The notes below the pieces were generated by a model that saw nothing but the letters and a program-made list of their open reading frames with translations, searched no databases and was not told the origin of the DNA. A DNA stretch of 64,000 nucleotides from Streptomyces sp. NBC_00513 (GTDB taxonomy: Bacteria > Actinomycetota > Actinomycetes > Streptomycetales > Streptomycetaceae): positions 4,154,001-4,218,000 of the forward strand of contig NZ_CP107845.1 of assembly GCF_041431415.1 (NCBI RefSeq), written 5' to 3'. A program made the position numbers and the translations under genes. Each line of letters starts with the position of its first letter. Within the stretch, counting starts at the first letter, position 1. Positions 49,806 through 57,968 of the stretch are shown one piece after another.

Positions 49806-50401
49806 ACGAGCCGCTCACCTACCGGCACTGGGCCCTCGATCTCGCCCCTAAGGCAGCCCCCGCGCTGGCCACGACGACCGTGCTCATCCTGGGCCGGATC
49901 TGGAACGCCAACGGCGCCGAACACTCCGTCGGAAACGCGGCGCTGATGGTCGTCCTCGCCGCCGGAGCCGCGGCGGCCGGCGCCTTCTCCTCCGGCAACC
50001 ACGTGGGTGGCAGCGTGATCGCCGGAACCGCGTTCGCCGCATCCGGTGGCCTGGTCCTGGCCGGAGTCGCCGGATACGCCGATGGCCTCTCCCTCCCGAT
50101 CCTGCTGTGGGCTCTGGCCACCGCCGTCGCCTACGGACTCGCCGCTCGCTACTGGCGCACCGACCGCCGCGAGGAAGTCGCACACGAACGCCAGGCCCTC
50201 GGCCGGCGCGAAGTCCACGCCCACGTTGAGCGCGTGGAAGCCCTGCGGGCTGGAGCCCAGATCGAGGTGGCCCGCTCCGGCGCCATCTACGCCGAGCAGC
50301 TCGCCAACGCCCTCATCACTCGCGCTGGCCTTCCCGGCTTCAACCCGCAGGCCATCACCAACGCGGGCCTGCCCGAACTGCCCGCCAAGCACGACCACTG
50401 A
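49802..50401 (+). CDS. Polytopic membrane protein of the transfer operon
   Basis: The 199-residue protein has about four hydrophobic segments between residues 15 and 120 (including AALMVVLAAGAAAAGAF and LPILLWALATAVAYGLAA), then a coiled-coil-like cytoplasmic helix (DRREEVAHERQALGRREVHAHVERVEAL) and an Asn/Pro-rich tail. The starting ATG overlaps the previous stop (ATGA). It is a likely spread protein; no defined family. Confidence 0.78.
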   Translation: MNEPLTYRHWALDLAPKAAPALATTTVLILGRIWNANGAEHSVGNAALMVVLAAGAAAAGAFSSGNHVGGSVIAGTAFAASGGLVLAGVAGYADGLSLPILLWALATAVAYGLAARYWRTDRREEVAHERQALGRREVHAHVERVEALRAGAQIEVARSGAIYAEQLANALITRAGLPGFNPQAITNAGLPELPAKHDH

Positions 50402-50416
50402 CCTAAGGAGCACCGC

Positions 50417-50572
50417 ATGGACATCGACCCCTTCGAGGTCGTGACCCTCGCAATGACCTGGGACGGCCTGGACCAGCCCTACACCCAGAAGGTCACCCGG
50501 CTCCAGCTGGGCGAACTGCTGCTTCAGGTAGACGACATGGCCGTACAGACCGAAGCCGAACAGGAGAACTGA
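50417..50572 (+). CDS. 51-residue acidic protein in the operon
   Basis: Starts MDIDPFEVVTLAMTWDGL and ends TEAEQEN. AAGGAG lies 7 nt before the ATG, and it fits tightly between flanking genes (15 bp and 2 bp gaps), so it is very likely real. It is acidic with a short amphipathic helix (LQLGELLLQVDDM). Function unknown. Confidence 0.65.
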   Translation: MDIDPFEVVTLAMTWDGLDQPYTQKVTRLQLGELLLQVDDMAVQTEAEQEN

Positions 50573-50574
50573 CC

Positions 50575-50865
50575 ATGAGCACGAGCCCCACCCTGAGCAC
50601 CACGCAGCACCCCACGATGCACACGCAGGTCGACGGTCTCAGCTACAGGCCCGAGCGCGTCAGCGTGATCGCGGCCCTGTCCCACATCCGCAGCGCCCGC
50701 AAGAGCCCCAAGAACGTGGACGCGGTCAACGTCTACGCCTTCACCGGCCGCGACGGCATCCCGCTCCACGTGGTCTACATCCACCACACCCCGGGCCGCT
50801 GGCACGGAGTCAAGGACGTCATCGACGTCTACGAGATCCCCACCGCCGCGCTCACCGACCTGTAG
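50575..50865 (+). CDS. Small AICE protein, unknown function
   Basis: The 96-residue soluble protein (GLSYRPERVSVIAALSHIRSARKSPKNVDAVNVYAF core) has a beta-rich C-terminal half (LHVVYIHHTPGRWHGVKDVIDVYEIP). It is preceded by CAGGAG. It is the last gene of the transfer operon, followed by the second copy of the leader hairpin. Confidence 0.75.
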   Translation: MSTSPTLSTTQHPTMHTQVDGLSYRPERVSVIAALSHIRSARKSPKNVDAVNVYAFTGRDGIPLHVVYIHHTPGRWHGVKDVIDVYEIPTAALTDL

Positions 50866-50873
50866 CTGTGCCC

Positions 50874-50915
50874 GGGGCGGTCGCCTCTCTCCAAAGACCG
50901 CGACCGCCCCGGCTC
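50874..50915 (+). repeat. Leader hairpin repeat, copy B
   Basis: GGGGCGGTCGC (50874-50884) and GCGACCGCCCC (50900-50910) form a perfect 11-bp stem. The 41 nt from 50875 match copy A at 43990 except for one base. It lies 36 bp before the PrimPol gene and could be a terminator of the transfer operon or a leader element shared by both operons. Confidence 0.75.
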
Positions 50916-50950
50916 GCCCAGTCCCTTCGCAGAAACAGGAGCACCCCAGC

Positions 50951-51877
50951 ATGACACCAACCCCCGCCCCGACGCTGCTGCGCGCCGCGCTGGCCGCCGC
51001 AGAACGCGGCTGGCCCGTCTTCCCCCTGCGCCCCGGGGACAAGCGGCCCGCAGGACACCCCGAACGCAACTGCCCCCGTACGGGCCGCTGCGCGGACGGC
51101 CACCGCACCCCCGAACAGCGCGCCACCCTCGACCCCGGGAGCATCACCGCGTGCTGGCAGGCGGCCCCGTACAACGTCGGCATCGCCACCGGGCCCGCCG
51201 GACTCCTGGTCGTGGACCTCGACATCCCCAAGGACGACGACGGACCCGCGCCCCAGGAATGGGCCGGGGCCACGGACGGTCTGGACGTCTTCGCGATGAT
51301 CTGCGAGCGCGCTGGCGAGCGGATGCCGACCGAGACGTTCACGGTGCGCACCCGCCGTGGAGGACAGCACTTGTACTTCACCGCCCCTACCGAAAAGCAG
51401 CTACGTGGGAGCGCAGGGCGCCTGGGCTGGAAGGTCGACACGCGAGCCTGGGGCGGGTACGTGGTCGCGGCCGGCAGCAGGGTCGGTACGGGCTCGTACG
51501 AGATCATTCACGATGCGCCCCCGGCTGCTCTCCCCACGTGGCTCGGTGACCTCCTCACCACACCGCCCGCACCTGCCCCGGTCCCCGTGGCCGTTCTCCG
51601 CTCCCGGATCGGGAAGGCGGACCGGTACGCGACGGCCGCTCTGAAGGGTGAGGTCGCCAAGGTCGCGGCTGCTGTCACCGGCGCTCAGAACACGACGCTC
51701 TACAACGCCGCGTACGCCCTCGGCAGGCTCATCGCCGCAGGGACCCTCACCGAGGACGAGGTGACCGACGCGCTCACCGCCGCCGCGCCGGAGGGGCTCG
51801 CTCCTTCCCGCGTCGCGGCGAGCATCCGCGACGGCATCCACCGCAGCGCCCGCAACACCCTGGGAGGGGTGGCATGA
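50951..51877 (+). CDS. Bifunctional DNA primase/polymerase (PrimPol) replication protein
   Basis: The 308-residue protein is an N-terminal PrimPol domain with the opening RAALAAAERGWPVFPLRPGDKRPA, the catalytic acidic pair VVDLDIP (Asp89, Asp91), and later GGQHLYF and GGYVVAAGS motifs. These enzymes prime and extend DNA at the element's origin. AGGAG precedes the ATG, and the stop overlaps the next gene by 4 bp. The pair PrimPol/DUF3987 helicase is one of the standard AICE replication modules. Confidence 0.92.
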   Translation: MTPTPAPTLLRAALAAAERGWPVFPLRPGDKRPAGHPERNCPRTGRCADGHRTPEQRATLDPGSITACWQAAPYNVGIATGPAGLLVVDLDIPKDDDGPAPQEWAGATDGLDVFAMICERAGERMPTETFTVRTRRGGQHLYFTAPTEKQLRGSAGRLGWKVDTRAWGGYVVAAGSRVGTGSYEIIHDAPPAALPTWLGDLLTTPPAPAPVPVAVLRSRIGKADRYATAALKGEVAKVAAAVTGAQNTTLYNAAYALGRLIAAGTLTEDEVTDALTAAAPEGLAPSRVAASIRDGIHRSARNTLGGVA

Positions 51878-53424
51878 CCACACAGCCCGTGGACAGCTCG
51901 GAGCTGTGGGCGGGCTTCGAGGCTCTGGACGCTCAGGAGGCAGCGGCTGCGCCGTGGGAGGAGCCGATCCCGCTCACCGCCCGCCGTGAACTGCCGGCGT
52001 TCCCCACCGAGGTCTTCCCGGCCTGGCTGGGCGACTACGTGCGCGCGGTCGCGGAGGAGACGCAGACACCCGTGGACATGGCCGCCTCCCTCGCGCTCGC
52101 CGTGCTCGGCACCGCTGCCGGGGGCCGCGCCGTGGTCCACGTCCGCAGCCGGTGGCGCGAGCCCGTGAACGTGTTCGTGGTCGTGGCCCTGCCGCCGGGC
52201 AACCGCAAGTCCGCCGTGTTCAACCTGATGGCCGACCCGCTGTACCGCTGCGAAGCGCTGCTGGTCACGCAGTCCGCCGGGCGGATCGTGGAGGCGGAGA
52301 TCACCGCCAGGCTCGCCAGGGAGGTCGCGGACAACGCGGCGGCCAAAGCGGCCCGCGCCGACGCGGACAAGCGCGACCAGCTCGTGGCTGAGGCCATCGG
52401 GCTCGCTCAGGCCGCCGAGGCGGTCACGGTGCCCGCCAAGCCCCGTCTGCTGGCCGATGACGCCACCCCGGAGGTCATCGCCTCACTGCTGGCCGAACAG
52501 GGCGGCAGGCTCTCCGTGATGTCCGCCGAGGGCGGCATCTTCGACATCATCGCGGGACGCTACTCCGGCACCCCCAACCTGGATGTCTTCCTACGGGGGC
52601 AGGCAGGCGACCGGCTGAGGGTGGACCGCCGGGGCCGTGAAGAGTTCATCGAATCCCCTGCCCTGACCATGGGCCTCACTGTGCAGCCCTCCGTCCTTGA
52701 GGACATCGGCCGCATCAAGGGAGCCAACGACCGTGGCCTGTTGGCCAGGTTCTTCTACTCCCTGCCGACCTCGCTCGTCGGGCACCGCACGATCCTGCCC
52801 GACCCGATCCCGGACGCGGTGGCCACCACCTACGAGGAGAACATCACCGCCCTGACCATGTCCCTGGCCGACTGGACGGACCCGGCGGTACTTCAGCTCT
52901 CCCCTGAAGCGGGCGACGTCCTCGTCGCGTTCGAGGAGCGCCAGGAACCGCGGCTGCGGCCCCGTGGGGGCGACCTCGCTCACGTCGGAAACTGGGCCAA
53001 CAAGCTGGGCGGCGCAACCTGCCGCCTGGCCGGGCTGCTCCACCTCGCCGCCCACCCCACCAACGGGCACACCGAGCCCGTCAGCGCGGACACCATGCGC
53101 GCGGCGGTGAAGCTGATCGACTACTTCACCGGTCACGCGCTGGTGGTCTTCGACCTCATGGGCGCCGACCACACCGCCAACCGAGCCCATGCCGTGCTGG
53201 AGCTGCTGCGCACCCAGCAGTGGAGCGAGGTCAGCAAGCGCGACCTCATGGTGAAGCTCTCCCGCTCCGAGTTCCCCACGGTCGCTGATCTGGACCCCGC
53301 GCTGGAGCTGCTGGACGACCACGGGTTCATCCGCTGCCAGCCCGTCCAACGCACCGGAGGTCGGGGCCGGCCGCCGTCCCCGCGCTACCTCATCCACCCC
53401 CAGCTGAGCGACCCGACCGTCTGA
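51874..53424 (+). CDS. DUF3987 replicative helicase-like protein
   Basis: The 516-residue protein has the DUF3987 start (FPTEVFPAWLGDYVRAVAEETQTPVDMAASLALAVLG) and a P-loop-like LPPGNRKS near residue 105. A long helical insertion (170-215) follows, then a motor core (SAEGGIFDIIAGRYSGTPNLDVFLRGQAGD) and a C-terminal winged-helix (SKRDLMVKLSRSEFPTVADLDPALELLDDHGFI). It should unwind DNA for the partner PrimPol. It ends just before the nested-repeat region that probably is the origin. Confidence 0.9.
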   Translation: MTTQPVDSSELWAGFEALDAQEAAAAPWEEPIPLTARRELPAFPTEVFPAWLGDYVRAVAEETQTPVDMAASLALAVLGTAAGGRAVVHVRSRWREPVNVFVVVALPPGNRKSAVFNLMADPLYRCEALLVTQSAGRIVEAEITARLAREVADNAAAKAARADADKRDQLVAEAIGLAQAAEAVTVPAKPRLLADDATPEVIASLLAEQGGRLSVMSAEGGIFDIIAGRYSGTPNLDVFLRGQAGDRLRVDRRGREEFIESPALTMGLTVQPSVLEDIGRIKGANDRGLLARFFYSLPTSLVGHRTILPDPIPDAVATTYEENITALTMSLADWTDPAVLQLSPEAGDVLVAFEERQEPRLRPRGGDLAHVGNWANKLGGATCRLAGLLHLAAHPTNGHTEPVSADTMRAAVKLIDYFTGHALVVFDLMGADHTANRAHAVLELLRTQQWSEVSKRDLMVKLSRSEFPTVADLDPALELLDDHGFIRCQPVQRTGGRGRPPSPRYLIHPQLSDPTV

Positions 53425-53428
53425 CCCC

Positions 53429-53678
53429 CGCCACAGAAACCACAGAATCACAGAAATAGCCGCATCCTGCCTCTGAGCTGCACAAACACCGCCAGGGACG
53501 GTAAGAGGACCGTCGCCACAGAAACCCACGGAAGTCCCACACAAATACCCGCCCACCCCCGGGCCCTTATTTCTGTGGGACTTCCTGCGGTTTCTGTGGC
53601 GGACCACCCCCAGGGGGGTTCTCGCAGGTCAGACCCCCTGCCCCGGGTTTCTGTGTATTTCGTGGTTTCTGTGGCGGG
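53429..53678. repeat. Nested inverted repeats with CCACAGAAA units, origin candidate
   Basis: The left outer arm has three consecutive 9-bp units, CCACAGAAA-CCACAGAAT-TCACAGAAA (53431-53457). The right outer arm at 53645-53678 is their approximate complement (TTTCTGTG units, then TGGCGGG). Inside lies a second inverted repeat: 53512-53547 against 53568-53604, about 31 of 36 positions, sharing the motif CGCCACAGAAACC and GGAAGTCCCACA. The region is coding-free, sits between the replication genes and xis, and is AT-richer at the repeat units. Iterons of an origin or a multi-site operator are the main readings. Confidence 0.7.
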
Positions 53679-53696
53679 CCGCCAAGGAGCGAGCCC

Positions 53697-53921
53697 ATGC
53701 ATGACGCCCATGACGCCGTGTCCCACGCGGCAGATCCAACGCTGGTGCTGCTGACCGTCGAGGAAGCCGCCCGCCGCCTCCGCGTCGGCAGAACCACCTG
53801 CTTCGCGCTGATCCGCACTGGCGCGCTGGAGTCCGTGCTGATCGGTGGACTCCGCAGGGTCCCGGTCGATGCGCCGGCCGAGTACGTGACCCGCCTCCGC
53901 ACCCACCAACACGCGGCTTGA
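53697..53921 (+). CDS. xis: Excisionase (Xis)
   Basis: The 74-residue protein has a MerR/excisionase-type HTH (LLTVEEAARRLRVGRTTCFALIRTGALESVLIGGLRRVPVDA) and no more. AAGGAG is 8 nt before the ATG. It lies 27 bp upstream of the integrase gene, the usual AICE order xis-int-attP. It bends DNA at the att sites to favour excision. Confidence 0.9.
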   Translation: MHDAHDAVSHAADPTLVLLTVEEAARRLRVGRTTCFALIRTGALESVLIGGLRRVPVDAPAEYVTRLRTHQHAA

Positions 53922-53948
53922 CGGCCCACCTGAGACAGGAGTCTGCCT

Positions 53949-55232
53949 GTGGCAGAGAAGAGCAAGAAGGGCACCCGCCGCGCCAACGGCGAAACCGCGA
54001 TCTACTTCGGAAAGGACGGACGCTGGCACGCCAGGGTGCCGATGGGCTACCGGGACAACGGCGAGCCGTACCGGAGGCACATCACCCGGCTTACGGAGGA
54101 TCTCCTCATGGAGGAGGTCAAGCGGCTGGAGAAGCAGCGTGACCAGGGGACTGCCCAGCAGCCCGGGAAGCTGTGGACGGTCGAGAAGTGGCTGTGGCAC
54201 TGGGTCGAGAACATCGCCAAGGAATCCGTCAGCGAGAACACCTACGACGGATACGAGGTGGCCGTTCGGGTGCACCTCGTGCCCGGTATCGGCAGGCACC
54301 GGATTGACCGCCTGGAGCCGGAACACCTGGAGAGCCTCTACCGCCTGATGAAGTCGAAGGGCAGCAAGCCCGCCACGGCGCACCAGGCCCACCGGACCGC
54401 GCGCACGGCCCTCGGCGAGGCGGTAAGGCGCGGCCACGCGGCGAAGAACGCCGCCGCGCTGGCCAAGCCGCCACGCGTGGAGGAGGCCGAAGACGAGATC
54501 GAGCCCTATTCGGTCGAGGAGATCCAGAGCCTGCTGATCGAGGTGAACAAGCGCCGCAACAGCGCCCGCTGGATGCTCGCCCTCGCGCTCGGCCTGCGGC
54601 AGGGGGAGACGCTGGGGCTCCGGTGGGCCGACGTGGACCTGGAGAACGAGTACCTGAAGCTGCGCCGGAACCGGCTGCGGCCGAAGTACGCGCACGGATG
54701 CAAGGAAGCCGATCCGTGCGGCCGGAAGGCCGGGTACTGCCCCCTGCGCAGCCAGGTGCGGCGGGAGACCAAGAACACCAAGTCGCGCGCTGGGCGCCGT
54801 GCGGTGCCCCTGCCAGGGCCTCTGGTCCGGATGCTCCGGGCTCACAAGGAGGTGCAGGCCCGCGAGCGGAAGGCGGCCGGCGACCTGTGGACTGAGTCCG
54901 AGTACGTGTTCACCAAGCCGCTCGGCGGTCCGCTCAGCCCGAACACGGACTACCACGACTGGAAGAAGCTCATCGGAGACGCGGGGGTGAGGGACGCGCG
55001 TCTCCACGACGCACGGCACACCGCCGCGACCGTGCTCATGCTGCTCGGGGTTCCGGACAGGGTCATCGACCAGATCATGGGCTGGGAAGCGGGGACCTCT
55101 TCCCGGATGCGCGCGCGGTACCTGCACGTGCCCGACGCCATGCTGAAGGACGTGGCCCAGAAGATCGGGGAGGCCATCTGGGGCCCTTCGCAGAAGGTCC
55201 TTGTGGACAAAGACCAGGACAACGAGACCTGA
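53949..55232 (+). CDS. int: Tyrosine recombinase integrase
   Basis: The 427-residue integrase has an N-terminal arm-binding part, a SAM-like core-binding domain (about 75-165) and a catalytic domain with Arg217 (LGLRQGE), His353-x-x-Arg356 (HDARH), Trp379 in the second His position (GWEAG), and the nucleophile Tyr391 (RARYLHV). A four-cysteine insertion (CKEADPCGRKAGYC) near residue 255 is typical of the pSAM2-like actinobacterial group. The last six or so codons lie inside the right-hand long att repeat. Its stop is 9 bp before the tRNA-Ser terminator. Confidence 0.95.
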   Translation: MAEKSKKGTRRANGETAIYFGKDGRWHARVPMGYRDNGEPYRRHITRLTEDLLMEEVKRLEKQRDQGTAQQPGKLWTVEKWLWHWVENIAKESVSENTYDGYEVAVRVHLVPGIGRHRIDRLEPEHLESLYRLMKSKGSKPATAHQAHRTARTALGEAVRRGHAAKNAAALAKPPRVEEAEDEIEPYSVEEIQSLLIEVNKRRNSARWMLALALGLRQGETLGLRWADVDLENEYLKLRRNRLRPKYAHGCKEADPCGRKAGYCPLRSQVRRETKNTKSRAGRRAVPLPGPLVRMLRAHKEVQARERKAAGDLWTESEYVFTKPLGGPLSPNTDYHDWKKLIGDAGVRDARLHDARHTAATVLMLLGVPDRVIDQIMGWEAGTSSRMRARYLHVPDAMLKDVAQKIGEAIWGPSQKVLVDKDQDNET

Positions 55233-55351
55233 GGAACGACGAAGAGCCCCACCGCAAGCGGTGGGGCTCTTCGACGTATTGCCCGGTGAGAGCAATGGCG
55301 GAGGATACGAGATTCGAACTCGTGAGGGGTTGCCCCCAACACGCTTTCCAA
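55214..55351 (+). repeat. attR-side long direct repeat
   Basis: Right copy of 39507-39643. The 78-bp perfect core is 55274-55351, ending at the anticodon loop of the intact tRNA. Leftward homology runs through the terminator into the integrase 3' end. Confidence 0.9.
55241..55272 (-). terminator. tRNA-Ser(GGA) terminator, element copy
   Basis: The same 15-bp stem as at 39533-39564. It serves the intact tRNA on the minus strand and int on the plus strand. Confidence 0.8.
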
Positions 55352-55383
55352 GCGTGCGCCCTAGGCCACTAGGCGAATCCTCC
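55299..55383 (-). tRNA. tRNA-Ser(GGA), AICE integration site
   Basis: The minus strand folds as a class II tRNA. The acceptor GGAGGAT pairs with ATCCTCC. The anticodon arm is CACGC-TTGGAAA-GCGTG (anticodon GGA). There is a long variable arm, and the T arm has GTTCGAATC. The discriminator is G with no encoded CCA. The 3' half is supplied by the element and is identical to the remnant at 39591-39643, so integration preserves the gene. Confidence 0.95.
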
Positions 55384-55510
55384 GGGGCAAACAATACAAG
55401 ACGTTCAGGGGTGCTCGCGAACGTGATCGTCGGGCGGTGGACCGGGACGGATCCGGAACCGCCCCGGAACCGACCAGGGTCGATTCCGGGGCGCTTCATC
55501 GGCTAGGGTG

Positions 55511-55606
55511 GGGCCAGCCCCTCACGTGGCGCTATCTCACCCAACTCCCCCAGGGCCGGAAGGCAGCAAGGGTAAGTGGGCTCTGGCGGGTGCGTGGGGG
55601 GCGTTT
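55511..55606 (+). ncRNA. ffs: Signal recognition particle RNA (small bacterial type)
   Basis: The conserved domain IV is present: the internal-loop and GGAA tetraloop region CAGGGCCGGAAGGCAGCA, then AAGGGTAAGTGGGC. The closing helix pairs GCCCCTCACG (55517-55526) with CGTGGGGGGC (55593-55602), followed by GTTTTGCG. SRP RNA with Ffh delivers nascent membrane proteins to SecYEG. It lies directly upstream of dnaX, as known in streptomycetes. The exact ends are approximate. Confidence 0.9.
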
Positions 55607-55685
55607 TGCGTTCCGGGGCGGCCCGGCGGGGGATCCGCGGGCCGGTGGGCGGCTCTTGTCGGTGGGCCCGGATAACCTCGTATAC

Positions 55686-57908
55686 GTGTCGTCCCTTGCG
55701 CTGTACCGCCGCTACCGCCCCGAGTCGTTCGCCGAGGTCATCGGTCAGGAGCATGTCACTGCACCGCTGATGCAGGCCCTGCGGAACAACCGGGTCAATC
55801 ACGCGTACCTGTTCAGCGGTCCACGAGGGTGCGGCAAGACCACCAGCGCGCGCATCCTGGCCCGCTGCCTGAACTGTGAGCAAGGTCCCACGCCGACCCC
55901 CTGCGGGGAGTGCCAGTCCTGCAAGGACCTCGCGCGCAACGGCCCCGGGTCCATCGACGTCATCGAGATCGACGCCGCATCGCACGGTGGTGTGGACGAT
56001 GCCCGTGACCTGCGGGAGAAGGCCTTCTTCGGGCCCGCCTCCAGCCGCTACAAGATCTACATCATCGACGAGGCCCACATGGTCACCTCGGCGGGCTTCA
56101 ACGCCCTGCTGAAGGTGGTCGAGGAGCCGCCGGAGCACCTGAAGTTCATCTTCGCCACGACCGAGCCGGAAAAGGTCATCGGCACCATCCGGTCCCGGAC
56201 GCACCACTACCCCTTCCGGCTCGTCCCGCCCGGGACCCTGCGGGACTACCTGGGCGAGGTCTGCGGGCGCGAGGGCGCCACCGTCGAGGACGGCGTGCTG
56301 CCGCTCGTCGTGCGGGCCGGCGCCGGGTCGGTGCGTGACTCGATGTCGGTGATGGACCAGTTGCTCGCCGGCGCCGCCGATCAGGGTGTGACGTACGCCA
56401 TGGCGACGTCCCTCCTCGGTTACACGGACGGATCGCTGCTCGACTCCGTCGTCGACGCCTTCGCCGCCGGGGACGGGGCCGCCGCGTTCGAGGTCGTCGA
56501 CCGCGTGGTGGAGGGCGGCAACGACCCCCGCCGGTTCGTCGCCGACCTGCTGGAGCGGCTGCGCGACCTGGTGATCCTGGCCGCCGTCCCCGACGCCGGG
56601 GAGAAGGGGCTCATCGACGCCCCCGTCGATGTCGTCGAGCGGATGACGGCCCAGGCCTCCGTCTTCGGCGCCGCCGAGCTGTCGCGCGCCGCCGACCTCG
56701 TCAACACCGGGCTCACCGAGATGCGGGGCGCGACCTCGCCCCGGCTCCAGCTGGAGCTGATCTGCGCCCGCGTGCTGCTGCCCGCCGCCTTCGACGACGA
56801 GCGTTCCTTCCAGGCCCGCCTGGACCGCCTGGAGCGCGGCGGGTTCGCGGCGGCGGCAGCCGCAGCGCCGGCCGCGATGCCCGCCATGGGGTACGTCCCC
56901 GGGCCCGAGGCCCACGGCATGGCCCCGGCCGGACCCGCAGGCGGCATGGCCGCCGCCCGCGCGGCCGTCCGGGCCCCCGAACCGGAGCCCGCGCCCGCGA
57001 CACCCCCGCCCCCCGTGCAGGCCCCGGCCGCCCCCGCCCCGGCGGAGCCGCCCGCGACACCCGCACCCGCGCAGGAGCCCGCCACCGCACCCGGTGCCTG
57101 GCCCGGCGCCGCCCAGCCGGGCGCCGGCGCCCGGACACCCGCCCCCGCCGCGGCCCAGCCGGGCGCATGGCCCGGCGCCGCGAGCCCCGCCGCGGCGGCC
57201 CAATCCCCCGCCCCGGCCGCCCAGGCTCCCGCCGCCGGCGCCTGGCCCAGCGCCACCGCACCCGGATCGGGCGCCCCCGCACCCGCGCCGGCCCCGGCCG
57301 CCGCCGCCCCGACCGGCCCCGCGCCCGCCATCCCCTCGCCCGGCATGGCCGCCGGAGCGGGCCAGGTACAGGCCATGTGGCCCGCCGTCCTGGAGGCGGT
57401 GAAGAACCGCCGCCGCTTCACCTGGATCCTGCTCAGCCAGAACGCCCAGGTCACCGGCTTCGACGGAACGACGTTGCAGCTCGGCTTCCCCAATGTCGGA
57501 GCCCGCGACAACTTCGCGAGCAGCGGCAGCGAGGACGTCCTCAAGGCCGTTCTGGCCGAGCAGTTCCAGGTCAACTGGAAGATCGACGCCGTGGTCGGCG
57601 GTGGCGCGCCCGTGCCCGCCATGGGTTCGTACTCCGCCCCGGCCGCGCCCGCGTACAGCCCGCCGCCCCCGCAGCAGCAGGCCCCGGCTCCGCAGCAGCC
57701 GTCCCAGCCGGCCTCGTACCAGCAGCCGTCCCAGCAGTCCGCGCCCCCGCCGCAGCCGCCCGAGCGGCAGGCGCCGCCGCCGGTCTCCCCGGAGGACGAC
57801 GTCCCCGAGGAGGACGACCCCGACCTCGTCGACAGCGCCCTGACGGGACACGACCTGATCGTGCGGGAGCTCGGAGCCACCGTTGTGGAGGAATACACGA
57901 ACGAGTAG
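55686..57908 (+). CDS. dnaX: DNA polymerase III subunits gamma/tau
   Basis: The 740-residue clamp-loader ATPase has Walker A GPRGCGKT (45-52), a zinc module (CLNC, Cys61/64, and CGECQSC, Cys73/76/79), Walker B YIIDEAHM and sensor region TTEPEKVIGTI in the first 230 residues. From about residue 390 to 560 a very Ala/Pro-rich linker leads to a tau-like C-terminal domain (MWPAVLEAVKNRRRFTWILL) and a Gln/Pro/acidic tail. I chose the GTG of VSSLALYRRYRP; it has no clear ribosome-binding site. Confidence 0.96.
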   Translation: MSSLALYRRYRPESFAEVIGQEHVTAPLMQALRNNRVNHAYLFSGPRGCGKTTSARILARCLNCEQGPTPTPCGECQSCKDLARNGPGSIDVIEIDAASHGGVDDARDLREKAFFGPASSRYKIYIIDEAHMVTSAGFNALLKVVEEPPEHLKFIFATTEPEKVIGTIRSRTHHYPFRLVPPGTLRDYLGEVCGREGATVEDGVLPLVVRAGAGSVRDSMSVMDQLLAGAADQGVTYAMATSLLGYTDGSLLDSVVDAFAAGDGAAAFEVVDRVVEGGNDPRRFVADLLERLRDLVILAAVPDAGEKGLIDAPVDVVERMTAQASVFGAAELSRAADLVNTGLTEMRGATSPRLQLELICARVLLPAAFDDERSFQARLDRLERGGFAAAAAAAPAAMPAMGYVPGPEAHGMAPAGPAGGMAAARAAVRAPEPEPAPATPPPPVQAPAAPAPAEPPATPAPAQEPATAPGAWPGAAQPGAGARTPAPAAAQPGAWPGAASPAAAAQSPAPAAQAPAAGAWPSATAPGSGAPAPAPAPAAAAPTGPAPAIPSPGMAAGAGQVQAMWPAVLEAVKNRRRFTWILLSQNAQVTGFDGTTLQLGFPNVGARDNFASSGSEDVLKAVLAEQFQVNWKIDAVVGGGAPVPAMGSYSAPAAPAYSPPPPQQQAPAPQQPSQPASYQQPSQQSAPPPQPPERQAPPPVSPEDDVPEEDDPDLVDSALTGHDLIVRELGATVVEEYTNE

Positions 57909-57968
57909 GGCCGTCTCATTGGGTGGCCGCACGAAAGAGAATCCGGAGCGCGGGCTACGCTTCATGGC

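Larger units (their letters stand above)
39566..55351. mobile_element. Integrated AICE (pSAM2-like integrative conjugative element), about 15.7 kb, in tRNA-Ser(GGA)
   Basis: The ends are the 78-bp perfect direct repeats at 39566-39643 and 55274-55351 (offset 15,708 bp), which contain the tRNA 3' part from the anticodon loop onward. Inside are tyrosine integrase and excisionase next to the right att site, a PrimPol/DUF3987 replication block, a single FtsK/TraB-type translocase in place of a type IV secretion system, small spread-type membrane proteins, and a Nudix/XRE/GntR control block. This is the defining AICE gene set: double-stranded DNA transfer and autonomous replication of the excised circle. 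All modules look intact, so it may be mobile. Crossover lies within the 78 bp. Confidence 0.92.

Noticed and set aside
53425..53696. CRISPR array
   Set aside because: The repeats are 9-bp units and inverted rather than regularly spaced direct repeats with unique spacers. No cas genes are present in the window.
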